Source: Chromobotia macracanthus (taxonomy: Eukaryota > Chordata > Actinopteri > Cypriniformes > Botiidae). Taken from it: a stretch of DNA of 64,000 nucleotides. Where the stretch lies: contig JAZGTH010000071.1 of assembly GCA_036877525.1 (NCBI GenBank), positions 1,303,501 through 1,367,500 on the forward strand. The letters are read 5' to 3'. The notes below the pieces were generated by a model. It saw nothing but the letters and a program-made list of their open reading frames with translations, had not been told where the DNA came from and ran no database searches. This document shows, one piece after another, positions 1 to 11,474 of this stretch. Position 1 is the stretch's first letter. Each line of letters begins with the position of its first letter. A program made the position numbers and the translations under genes.

Positions 1-275
1 TGTTGTGGTTCACAAATTGATCTACGGTTTAGTTTCTTTACATGAGAGAGAAACTTGTAATCCCTTAAAATATATGTTGTGTCCCAGACATTTGGAAACA
101 TTTCAAATAAAATGGGGATTGGCTTTTGTGTGTAACAAACAGATGTTTGTCTCCTGCTCTCCTCAAAGCTAATCTCCTATCCTGTCCAGATATCATTGAA
201 GAATTTTAATGTTCTCTTCTAGAAAGAGGACAGTTGAGGGGAACACCAGGACAGCTCAAGTCAGGGAGAACTCAC

Positions 276-1930
276 CGACATCGCCGAAATCTTTGGCTGT
301 TATCTTTTTTATCTTGTTGTACCGAGCATAGAGGTAGTTTGTCTCTTTGGGCAGCGCTGGCACTGATGTCATGTCTGGGTCGACCTCCTCGCAGTAGACA
401 GATCCAGTTAGACACACACACAGTAGACAGGTTGGAAGGTCTGGAACATGTACAGAGTTTTTTAAAGCCTGCACAATTTTAAGTTAATGAAACTTGAAAC
501 ACTGAGTGGATAAAACACACACACATTCTTATATTCTCTTAAAATGAGCATATCACTGTCAGACAGGCAGTCAGGCATTCAGTCTCTTTACCTGATGGAT
601 CCCCCACAGGTGGTGCTGGGCTGGAGACCTCTGGAGCATCAGCAAGCAGCAGCACATTCTTGTCATCTGTTGATCTCTGTAAAATGTTGACAACAGTTGC
701 TGCTCTTGGTTGCTGTGCATGAATACCACACTGAGGTTGAATGCCAATAAACTGTTAAATCTTATTTTTAGAAGCTTCCCAGGTAGCCATCTTGGGCTGA
801 AGTTATAATTCAATTTTGTTGTCGTTTTACACACTGGTTGCTGGTTGCTCTTTTACACGTGAAAACACTATAAAGTATTACAAATGTTTTCCATATAGCT
901 CTTGTGCTATTTTCTAAGTCTTCCAGAGTCATATGATAGCTCTGTGTACAAAACAGGCCAATAATAAAACAGGCCAATAAGGTTTTTATTGTCCTTTTTG
1001 ATCTCTAAAAGGAGTAAGTTCCCCTTTTATGTTTAGACTGTGGAATAAAGGCATTCAGGTTGAAGGTGAGTTATTAATGACAAGTACTGTAATCTCATTG
1101 GCTTGTTTGGACAGAGTTCCTGGATCTGTCTGAACCTGCGTGTCTCCAGGCATCTGTTAAATTACTCTGTCAGTGTCTGACCCCATGAGTGAGTGTGAAG
1201 CTGTGGGTGGGAGAATTTAAGCCTGCGGGAACTCCTCCAGAACAGACTGCTGACTAATCAGAGGGATTCCACACGGCAGCTGTTGGGTCCTTCTCAGATT
1301 CTGAATTGACTCTTAACAGAACTGTTTTCAGAACTGTCTGAGTACAAAACCTATCTGCTGTATGGATATAAAGTCTGCTTAAAAACATCTTGTGGTAATG
1401 TGGCTTATTAAGGAAGGTGATGAAAAGGATTATGTATTGAATTGATATTTAAATTATAGATGAAATACAAGTTGGTAATGAATGTTTTGATTTATTGTTG
1501 TATTGTTGCTAATGTTCATTGAAAATCAGTAAGTGTTCTGAAAATTATGCCAGAACTGAATATTTCAATCTGTTAATTATCAATTGTCAAAATTCTTAAT
1601 TTGGTCTGTTTAATTAAAGAATGTAATGTAATTTATTGTAGGTAGGATTATGTTTATTAAATGTAAACTTGTCTTATGTCTTGGTAAGACAGGTTTACAA
1701 AAAGCAGCACACAGAACAGAATCACAACACTAAATCACTCCAGCTACTGTTCTGTCAGCTCTCACAGAAGATAAAACAAAATGTACCTTATTTCTCCAAG
1801 ACTCTTCATTGATGTCTTCAGTAAGTGCTACTTCCAGTTGTTTGTGGTGACGGTGATAGTGCGCGTCAGATGCTAAGAGCACCCACGATGTCAACACTGC
1901 TGAAAGAAACACTCTCACCCGCGTCCCCAT
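276..1930 (-). CDS. ogn: Osteoglycin/mimecan, 5' half (partial, runs off left edge)
   Basis: A secreted small leucine-rich proteoglycan of the extracellular matrix. Three coding exons are visible on the minus strand: 1787-1930, 592-676 and 276-440, with phases 0 and 1 matching and GT-AG borders. The protein opens with MGTRVRVFLSAVL, a signal peptide ending near the Ala-Ser-Asp of WVLLASDAHY. An acidic linker follows, then the N-terminal cysteine cluster LPTCLLCVCLTGSVYCEEVD and the first LRR, ETNYLYARYNKIKKITAKDF; both segments are very close to what I know of vertebrate osteoglycin. The start at 1930 is chosen because it directly precedes the hydrophobic signal; the frame is open further upstream but with unrelated sequence. 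The remaining LRRs and C-terminus must lie left of position 1, as 1-275 shows only intron. The next genes, the omd relic, aspn and ecm2, give the usual SLRP cluster order. Confidence 0.9.
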
Positions 1931-2168
1931 TCTGTCTGAAGAGTCTGAGATGCGCTCTGCAGCGTTATAGAGCGAAAGTGCCGTGCAGGCAGGGGTTGGC
2001 TGGAGTAAAATGTGATCTGTCAAATGAAGAGTTTTAAGCCCCACCACAGACTGCCAGTAGAGATTTTTAACAGATGTTAACCCTTTACATTCCCATCAGA
2101 CCACTGCGTCACCCGCAGCCGTGTCTCTGGTCAGCTTGATAAAAGAAACAAAGCAGAAGATAGTGGAG

Positions 2169-2172
<4 letters not shown>

Positions 2173-2242
<70 letters not shown>
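2173..2242. repeat. (CT)35 microsatellite
   Basis: An uninterrupted run of 35 CT units, about 240 bp upstream of the ogn start codon on the ogn (minus) strand, where it reads GA. It decays into imperfect CTTTCTGT units up to about 2290. The serine/leucine ORF reading through it is not a gene. The rest of 1931-3300 shows no recognisable gene. Confidence 0.95.
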
Positions 2243-2245
<3 letters not shown>

Positions 2246-3310
2246 CTCTTTCTGTCTCTCTATCTCTTTCTGTCTCTCTATCTCTGCTTGTAGCTTTTGC
2301 TCAGAATTTGATGTATGTTAATAAATGAGGAATCTGAGGTGGCATGTTTATCTCTTTCAGCTCTGTTCATTTCTAAATCATCTGTACATTTCTCAGAAAT
2401 GCAGGACAAACTGTGGAAAGACACAAATAGGACAGAATTTAAAATTCTTTGATTATAGTCATCCATCTTCCACGGTGATTAATCATTTTCAGTCTCTGGT
2501 TGTTTTTCCAGCAACGGTTTTGTGTGTTTTACAGGTTTGACTTGAAACATTTCACTAAAAACATCAATAAATTGAATTATGAAAGCAAAACAGAGCTGCT
2601 CTATAAAACTAACACTTGAAGATGAAGGAAAACATATTTAATTGGAAACATGTGACTCGTTGCCCCTTAACACAAGTTGAAATGGGCCCCGGGCCTCCTA
2701 CAGTAAACATGCAAAAGATGGAATTAAAGCCACAGAGAATAACTTTACAGGTGTGTTAGCAATTATACCAACCTGTAAAAATTGTACAGGTTGTAAAAGT
2801 ACTGTATCGGGAAAAGTGCCAAATACTCAGAAATGTTTTTACAGTCCCGATCTTCTGTAGTATGTTTCCCCATCACTGAAGAACTAGAGTTACTCTTATT
2901 CTCATGTCTGGCCTGGTCTGTAAGTTTATTTATATGTGAATTGGGAATTATTAGATAAGCAATAAAACCTAGTGCTTTCAGCTTATTGCTGTCAAGGCGG
3001 TGGTTGCCGAATCCAGTGATGGACAACAGAAGCCATCATGAGCTCTTAATACCATTAGATACCATCTTAATACCATAGAATTAAAGGTTATTACTCAAAA
3101 ATCAAAAACTGCTTTTCTAGAGGAGCCCTTAGTGCTAATGTTAATATTACTGGATTTTAGGACATCGAAACAAACAAAATATTTATGGGATTACTTGGGA
3201 ACTATTGATATTGGTTGTTTGTGAGTATGCATCTGCCATTGTACTGAAGATACAGATGTTTCAGGGTCCTGGGAGCAAAAATGGTTTGGAGGGTTGGTTA
3301 TGTCTTGACA

Positions 3311-3958
3311 GGTTAAAGACATTGTACAGAACCGATCTGAGTCTTCTTGAAGTAGAGGTTCTGGAACAGGTTCCGGAAGGTCTCCTGGCATGGACTGATC
3401 TGCGTGAGGTTCTTCAGGCCAGAGAAGATCTTTCCTTTAATTCCTGCGTTTATTAGTTTGTTGCTACACAAATCCAGCACACTGAGTTTCATAAGCTCTC
3501 GTCAGCTTGTATCTTTGAAATTTTATTAAATCCCACATTAAGTCTTTGAAGATTATTTGGCAAGGGAGGGGATGGTACTTCTAGATCATTGTGCTTGAAG
3601 TGTAGCTGAATAAGGTTTCTGTTTATCCACTTTTAATGATTGGAGATGATTGTAGCTCAGGTTGATATCTCTCACAGACGTGGCGTTAATGAAAGGTTTC
3701 ATGGTTATCACTTCAATGTCGTTATGTTAAACCTACAGGATGTGTCTTGGAATATTAGGAATTGCCTTGAGTTTGTGATGGTCACAGTAGATGGCAAAGG
3801 GGTAAGACGGGGGCAGAAACACTCACTGGGGCATTTATGAATATCTGGGAGGAGTTATCATCTGTCTCGTAATTCAAATCGTTATCTTTGTAGTCTTGAG
3901 TTAGTATCTGCAAGCAGACAAGAAGAGACAGTATTGTCCAGGGCTGTGGTGACATCAT
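3311..3958 (-). pseudogene. omd: Osteomodulin-like SLRP relic with stops and frameshifts
   Basis: The minus strand between ogn and aspn, exactly where osteomodulin sits in other vertebrates, carries pieces of an SLRP in several frames. It begins with a plausible start and signal, MMSPQPWTILSLLVCLQIL, then a tyrosine/aspartate stretch DYKDNDLNYETDDNSSQ, as expected for osteomodulin. A cysteine cluster CPSECFC, then YCDHHKLKAIPNIPRHI, then HNDIEVITMKPFINATSVRD and LSYNHLQS, match the N-terminal cap and first LRRs. These pieces are separated by a frameshift near 3790, a TAG and a TAA between RHI and HNDIE, and another frameshift after VDKQKPYSAT, before HNDLEVPSPPLPNNLQR. A later LRR piece, LDLCSNKLINAGI, runs to a stop at 3311. 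Omd is chosen over fibromodulin or lumican from position and the Tyr-rich N-terminus. Sequencing error could explain one lesion but not four. Confidence 0.72.
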
Positions 3959-4590
3959 GGTTTAGCTTGCGTTTCTTTTATCTGTTTGCAGCGGGCACAA
4001 AAACAGAATCATATTTTGAAAATTACAGCGTTATTGGAATGCCAATGCTAAGCCTCATTTAAACCTCCTCAAGGAGTTTGAGCCATGCAGCAGTTGTTCT
4101 GTAAACTTTGTTGTTTGTTTCAAGTCTCTTCTGGGTTGAATTATCTCAGCAGGGTTTTAACTCTGCTTGTTGAAGGTGAGGACCATGACTCAGGCTTGAC
4201 TGACTTAACATTAATAGATAAATCTTTTTTTTTACCTCTAAACATAAACAAGCATGTTGGATAGATGGACACCCCATTATAATTTTAAAAGCACTCTGTC
4301 TGTTTTGACTATTATTTATTTTTGATGTAATATGTTCCTGCACTTTTGTAAAAACAAATTACTAGCTGCGGTTGTGGTTATAATGTGAACTGGCAAAGCA
4401 AGTGAGCAAGGTGATCCAAGAACTTTAAAGAGAAATTAAAGCAAATGATGCTGTGAGAGCGTTTGAGCAGAAGATCCCAGAGTTGGTTAGAGAACTATTC
4501 AGCCCACTTTAATAAGTGTGCCAACATTTCACAACTTCACTCCTAAAGATTCATGTGTCTGAGCCCAGTCAACAGAACCTGGATAATTAT

Positions 4591-4591
4591 T

Positions 4592-4633
<42 letters not shown>

Positions 4634-4735
4634 TTATACATTTTATATATATATATATATATAAAAAAAATATAAATACATTATATATATATATATTTAT
4701 ATTTATGTATATATATATATATAATTTATATTTAT
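4591..4735. repeat. Compound (CA)n/(TA)n microsatellite
   Basis: A (CA)12-like run passes into several TA runs broken by TTTATA and AAATAC spacers. Low-complexity DNA; the Ile/Tyr-rich ORF through it is an artefact. Confidence 0.95.
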
Positions 4736-7411
4736 GTATTATAACCTGTTTTTAGCTAATGTTTGTCTGAATACATTAATTTGTGAGAAGGCAAATAACA
4801 TTTGTTAAAAAAAAAAACTATAAAGCCATTGATGATAATAAAGGGGAACTGTTTTAGTCATTCCTGCTTACTTTACAGAGGCTCTCAGTAACACGATGAC
4901 TTTTTCCAGAGCGTGCACTGTATGGAGGAAAAGCACAGACGGTCTCTCATGACCCGTCTGCCGAGTGTTTGTCATGCTGGCCAGACACAACCTTCAGCTC
5001 TCATTCTGTCAGCAGCTACATTTGTTTCTGCTTCTGCCCGAGCAGCAGAAACTCAGGAGTTACTGCTACTGTAGGTTGAAAATGAAACTTCATGGCTGCA
5101 GTCCATACTCTAATCTTTTGGGGCATTTCTGTGAGGAAGGGGGTGACAGCTGAACCGAACAAAAGCTTTATTGTGTCGAGCAGACAGTTTTTGGTTTTTA
5201 ATAAATGTATTGTGGCAGATTTGTGGAGGGAAGAAGGGTTTTACAACTAGCAAGTGCAGCCCAAGATAATTTGTCTCAACTCGCTTAAAGTGCAGAAAAC
5301 TTTAAAACTATCAGCAGCCTCTACACTTCTTTACACACAGATCCCTGCACAGAGAGAGAGAGCACTGATTCACTCGTCCTGATTAAGAAATTACTTACTG
5401 AAAGAAAAGGTATTTATTTGTGGATCTTTGTGGCTTAATTCACAAGTTTATAAATGTTTGTGGGAATTTCTTGGATTATTAGCGTGAAACTTGGGACAGA
5501 AAACGTGTTTAAAGTGTATTAATTGTTATTTAATCAAATGTTAAGGAAAAAAACTTTTGTGACATAAGGGTGAGGTCAACATCAACAATGGGCAGGGTTG
5601 GGTCAGGGCAGCAGGGGGTGGGGTGGTGTTTAGTATGCAATGAGAGTACCGCTATAAGTACTGTGGGTGGTGTATCGTGGTTGTCTGGTTCGGTTTTGAA
5701 TACAATTACACTCCTACTGTGACAGCACAGAGATGTGTGTAGCTGAAACTCTCAGGTGTTTTGTGGGGCTCAGTGACTCTGAATGATCCAAACCTGTTGT
5801 GAGTTTTTTGGAGACACCAGTATGCAAGACGTGGCAGCAGCAGATCAGGGCCAACCTGAAGATTTGTTCCATATGTTTCCCGAGCAAACTCTCTCTCTCG
5901 CCCCCCTCTCTCTGCCTCTGTAACCCATTCTGAACAGAATTATGTTCCAAGAGCACAAACGTACGAAAGGTATTTCTACTTTAAACTGCCTAACTGATGG
6001 TCAGTCAAAAATAATAAGCAATTTTTAACAGATATTTCTAATGTCTGCTACAGTGGTCACTGGTTCTTAATGACAGTGGTAATTAATGACAGTTTGGTTA
6101 GTAGCTACTTCAACAAAACTTTAAGTTAAATACTAGTTCATTAGAAACCATGTATGTTGTACATATGTTTATGTTGTGCTTTATGTAACAGGGTCTTTAG
6201 AGTAAGTTGCTCTGTCATCATTTGTTTGTCAATTTGAACGAGCGCTGCGTCTCAAGATGTTTACTGTCAGTTTGTAAGAAAATGTGCCGGAATGTACATC
6301 AGCACCACAGCTGTTTGAAAACCCATTTTGAATAAGTTCAGATTTGGCTGAATAACACACATATAATCAACCTGATTCCACAGAACATCTGTTGCTGGCT
6401 TTATTAAACCTAGTGTGCCTCCACGAGGCTGCTGTGTTGCAGGGTTTTATTGAATTATCCAGTTAGTGGGATGAGTTTTTGCCTGAAGTCAATCTCATCT
6501 CCATCTGCTGGTATTTTGTCTTAGTGCTTGACAGGTTTACTCCATCTAAAGCAAATAAGATTTACTGACCACAAAACATGATGATTTATTGAGGCTTTTC
6601 ACAGAAACGACAATTTCTGAATTGCACACAGGTGAGACAGCACCGTTGGCTAACAAACACTTACAGTTTTGAGAACGTGGTAGTCGTCCTGTAAAAGACT
6701 TTTCAGAATGTTCAGAATTTTGGTTTTGTGATCGGACAGAATGTCTGTACATAAAATATTTGAGTGAAAAGATTGTTGTTAAATAAAAAGCACAGCATGC
6801 AGTATCAGAAACGATTTTGTGACAATTACCATTTAACAGTTCATAAAAACATCACTAAACAGTTAATGAGTACCAATCAATAATGCCCGTTCTCATACAA
6901 AACAAAAAGTATTCTTAGTGTCTTAAAAACAAGTAACAAACTGACTTTCTGAAATTTGTTTCTTTGATTCAACTTGACTGTTGAATGAATTGACCTTTAA
7001 TTAAGAACATAAGAATGAACAGTTTTTCTAAAAACGTGAAAAATTTGTTGTCCTGACCTTTATAAAGTCAACATACAGGAATTCAAAGTAAACAGTAACT
7101 ATGAATACCTCTGTAATTATTGCACACAGTGTAGTTAATTCTGTCTTTACTGGATTTCAGAAAACAAGCCCAATTGATTCGTACTGGACATCCGGTTAGA
7201 CACAGACGTGCCATCGTCATCAATATCCTCACTGAATTCAAGTAACGAGTCTGTATCAACAGACGATCTTGATCTGGATTAAATTAGGTTCTGTACATAA
7301 CCTCAAACGCAGAAAATGATATTTTATTGCATTAGAATGAAGTTTATGACTAGCTTGGTATTGTTTTGAAACGCCGCCCTCCAGTGTTGTGCGTCAGTAT
7401 GGACGTCCAGC
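4736..7411. other. Intergenic DNA between omd relic and aspn
   Basis: AT-rich sequence with no spliced gene, RNA gene or clear transposon that I can recognise. ORFs here are short, lack family resemblance and are not flanked by matching splice sites. The part next to 7411 should hold the aspn 3' UTR. Confidence 0.5.
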
Positions 7412-10407
7412 TCATTTTCTGAGGTTGCCCAGCTGCACTGAATTGTGACTGGAGACGCAGCGGAAGGTGGGCGGCTGTATCTCCCAGTATTTGACAGGAT
7501 TGGCGTATAAACTGATCCTGGTATAGAGGGTCTTCTTTACCCGGGCTCTTGATGGGCAGAAGTCGTTTACTCCAACATACATGATGCTGTTGGCATGTAA
7601 GTACATCACCTGTCAGAGAAAATGAGTTTGTCAGATGTGCTTATGATTGTCTGAGTCAACAGAAATCTACACATCTCTGCCCTTCCACGTTCATTTATTA
7701 TATTATTTGGCTTATTCATTTTACATTTGACAAATAAAGTCTACTACTGTAGTCACAGATTTTCTCTTTGTTGCAGATTCTGACTGGGTCTGCGTGAGAC
7801 TAGCATATCTGGTCCACATTTGTGGGGTGAATTCAATTTTTGTTGTTTTGTTTACCTGTAAATATTTCAGGTTGTTCAGGCCTGGAGGAACTCTTTTCAG
7901 TTTATTGTTGTCCAGATGAATCTCTCGGACTTTGGGAATGGAGGCAAAAGTTCCGTTCTCCACAGATTTGATCTGATTAAAATCCAGCCACAATCTGTAA
8001 AGGACACATCTTGACTTCAGATGTCTGTTCTGTATTTGTCCACTAGGGAGAGCTATGCTGCCATAACTTTACCTTTGAAGACCTTTCAATCGCAAAAAAT
8101 CTTTAGACTCCAGTTTGGCGATCTTGTTATAATCAAGATGAAGTTCAGTGAGGGAAGACGGAAGATCTGTGGCATTCAGACAAATACATGTGATGACCAC
8201 TGTTGTTCAGCACTTAGTAGTGAGCTTAAAATGCAAAAGACTCATGGTTAACTCAAAAATAAAAATCATGTTTTATTTATGACCTATCAATTGTTGTATA
8301 GAAACAGCCATGAAGAGTCTTCAAAAATATTCCTTTTGTATTCCACTGAAAAGTGGTTTGTAATGACCTAAAGGGGAGTATATGATTTTTTTGATGAGTT
8401 TTCATTTTTTGGTGAACTGTTTCTCTAAGACTGCTGGTTTTTACACTGACCTTTAGGCACAGCTGTAAGCTTCGCTTCAGCTATTCTCAAGTACAGAGTG
8501 GCCATGTCATCAAAAGCTCCTGCTTCAATCCCACTGTTTGCTATGGGATTCGCACTCAGTTCTGCAGAGGAGAGAGAGAGAGAGAGAGAGAAAATCACTT
8601 GTTATTCTCAGAAGACACAGTAGTGGTGGCTCATGTCTCAGTCCTTGTGGAACTCGAACCAGTAGCTTTGTGTTACCCAGCCTTAAACTTTACCACCACA
8701 CCATCCCCTATTCAAAGTTAGTTCTCATGTTTCTATCAAGTTTACTTAAGTGTTTAAGCAGCCTGTAGCTGCAGGCCATCATGTCAACACCAGGGGGCAG
8801 AGTGTTCTTTATCCTAAAATATTACACTACCGGGAGCTCTGGTGATTTTAATAAATGTATGCTCAATGGTTTTACTCCACTGAGGGTGTAATTAAGCGCC
8901 ATGTAAAGAAGCTTGCATGGTGACCCTGTTTGTTTCAGTTGCTTCTAGCAGAAGACGTACCTAAAACATTGAGGTCGTGCATTCCTTTAAATGCTCCTTT
9001 GTGGATTGTGCTGATCTCGTTGTCGTGCAGTCTGAGTGCCTGAATGCTCGTGGGAAGGTTTTCAGGTACTCGCATCAGCAGGTTGTATGACAGGTGCAGA
9101 ATCTTCAGCTTGTCCATGTTCTGAAAGGCCTTCGGGTGAACTTTCGATATCTGGTTATTGAGCAGAAACAGGGCCTGCAAAAATTCAGACAGTGATAAAC
9201 TCCATGACATACACACTGCAGTAACATGCAGATGTCACTCTGCTTCTGAGTGTTTACTGTTCTGTACACACAAAGTTTGTTTATATTCAGGAGTGACTCC
9301 ATTTCATACACAAACTGAATGGTTGTCACTCCCAAAGTTTAACAATGTGACTTCTGTCTGCTGTTTTAATACAGTAGCTTGGGTTATGATTTTGGGGTAT
9401 TCAAGATGGATGCTGTTGTTTGTTGGATGTTTTTATGATGGTATTTTATACTCCGCAAGAAAATGTGACCATTTCACCACTAATCATGAGCAAATATTTG
9501 CCACAAGTATAAAACAACCCGCAGTAGATGCAAAAAATCAATAACACCCAAATATGTGTCTGGAATTCCACAAAATTCATTTCTCAGGAGAAAAATGGAT
9601 GTGTATACACATCCTCTCCTGGATGTGTATAACCAGAACACTCAGCGTTTAACCAGAACACTGCTCACATAGAGATGCTCCAGGCCTTTGAAATCATCTT
9701 CCTTGATTTCAGTGATGTCATTGTTTTGGAGGTCGACGAGCAGCGTGTTTGCAGGAATGTCCTTTGGCACCTTCACCAGACCTTTAAAACAACGATTGTG
9801 CATTGAGGAAAAATGCGATAACTTGCAAAATAATGCAATATGCGGTACAATAATGCTTTAGGTTTGTAAAATCAATTTAAATGATAAACTCTATTTGAAA
9901 TGGAAAGTTATATAACCAACATAGATGTTTCACATTCTGTTCGGGAAAGGAAACATTTTCCTAAATTTGCATGCCAGTCTCTCTGCATCCACCTAAAACT
10001 TTAATTAAAACTTCTTGAACTATTAAAATCATTTAGTTATTTAACACCATTGCACATTTGCAATATTTCAAACATTGTGATATATCTACAGGCCTACTGA
10101 ATAATCATGTGAGGGTGTGTATGCTGGAATATATATTCTGCTGTATGAAGTCATGTTTACCCTGATCTGAACACTGGAGAACTCTCTTAGAGCATCTGCA
10201 CCACTCAGGACAGTCCGGCACAAAGTTGTCATCGTAATCATTGTAATCAACGTAGTCGTCATCATCGTCGTCGTCATCATCATCGTCATCATCAGCTGCG
10301 TCGTGTTGCATGATGTCATGATTCTTCATGAAATCCATGACGTTAATTGGTGTGTACGGTTTGGCGTGACATAACATCAGCAGCATGAACAACATAAAAA
10401 CCTTCAT
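7412..10407 (-). CDS. aspn: Asporin, class I small leucine-rich proteoglycan
   Basis: A secreted matrix protein that binds collagen and TGF-beta family ligands and affects mineralisation. Seven coding exons: 10161-10407, 9669-9781, 8961-9174, 8451-8561, 8073-8166, 7856-7994 and 7412-7609; all phases agree, giving 371 residues (human about 380). Residues 1-15 are a signal peptide (MKVFMLFMLLMLCHA). A run of 13 aspartates follows, the hallmark of asporin, then the cysteine cap CPEWCRCSKRVLQC and ten or so LRRs. The C-terminal ear repeat holds VGVNDFCPSRARVKK and NPVKYWEIQPPTFRCV, nearly the mammalian asporin sequence. Exon sizes of 113, 214, 94 and 139 fit the class I SLRP pattern. There is no Ser-Gly glycosaminoglycan site in the N-terminal part, as expected for asporin. 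A 42-nt 5' UTR piece (10408-10449) precedes the ATG, with an acceptor TTTACAG. Confidence 0.96.
8642..8703 (-). repeat. tRNA-derived SINE fragment
   Basis: On the minus strand the sequence reads like the inside of a tRNA: a degenerate A box, then an intact B box, GGTTCGAGTTCC, in the right order. No acceptor stem pairs with it and there is no T-terminator, so it is a SINE head inside an aspn intron, not a working tRNA gene. Confidence 0.55.
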
Positions 10408-11203
10408 GATGCAGCTTTAGTTCAGATCTTTTGTCTTTACTCGTCTGCCCTGTAAACGTAAACAAGCGTTCTTTAATCTCCAATTCATCAACTTTCATTG
10501 TAACTTTTGGAAAAATGTTTACATTATATCACTAATTTGTCACTATAAATGAAAGGGAGTGAACGTGATTGGTTCATTAGCTTGCATTAAAATGAGATGG
10601 ACCAATAGGAATTGATCAGATGTATAGGAGACTTGACAGTGTTATTGAATGACATTTAACGTTGTTTGAGTGGCTTGATTGTTTGTGGGCTGTATAGTGA
10701 AGTGATTTCAGTACACATTTCTTACTACCTGCTTTATCTGTAACTCAAGTCACATTAATGAAAATGGTACAGAAATGTCAGTAGTTAAATGCTGTAGTTA
10801 TTTGTAGCACAATTTGTTCTATAAACTGTTTGTTTAGGGGTCATTAAATCAGAACTGTGGCAAGTAATCTACACAAACTACACAAAGGATTGCTGTATTT
10901 AAAACAGGAAATCGTGAAATCCCACCTCTTCTATTATGAATGTAAATACCTAAAAAGATTTATTGGTTACAAACATCAGATCTTTTCTGGATCATTTCAG
11001 TGTTAAATCAGATGTCCACCCTTTTATCTATTAAACAGTTAAAGCCACAGATATAAACCTGGGAAAATACGGTGTAAAAAGCATCAAACCTTTTCCAAGA
11101 CAAGCTCTGAGGAGACCTTAAAGACATAACTTGGTATTTAATTTTTAAGACGTGCCACTATTTTGAATTCCCTTCTGTCCAGAGCAGATTGTGATGAACG
11201 TAC

Positions 11204-11440
11204 CTGATGAATCTGTGTGAGGCTTGTTTAACTCCAGTAATCCTCCAGAGATGAGATCAGTGAAGATTTGATGGAGATCACGCTCCTCCAGAGCTCCTCC
11301 AAGCATGAGATCCTTTAAACAGGGATGGCCAGATGCTGCAGGTTGGAGGATTGGTTCGAGAATAAGAGCTGGAAGCTGCACTCAGCTCTGCTGGATGCTG
11401 AACGAACACTGAACACTCATTGTTACCGGCCGTATGTTTC
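11204..11440 (-). other. aspn: Candidate non-coding first exon of aspn
   Basis: A good donor, CATCAG followed by GTACGT, ends a stretch on the minus strand upstream of aspn. Joined to the acceptor at 10450 it would give a 5' leader, as other vertebrate ASPN genes have a non-coding first exon. The upstream boundary is a guess set by the TATA-like site at 11466-11474. The open frame through it (from 11381) is probably chance. Confidence 0.35.
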
Positions 11441-11465
11441 CCATCAGCACTTGAACCTGGGCCAG

Positions 11466-11474
11466 TTTTTTTAT
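11466..11474 (-). promoter_or_regulatory. TATA-like element upstream of aspn leader exon
   Basis: The minus strand reads GGCATAAAAAAACTGG, about 30 bp upstream of where the candidate aspn leader exon would start. A matrix gene with tissue-restricted expression would fit a TATA promoter. The support is positional only. Confidence 0.3.

Noticed and set aside
2121..2321. Ser-Leu repeat ORF
   Set aside because: Translation of the (CT)35 microsatellite.
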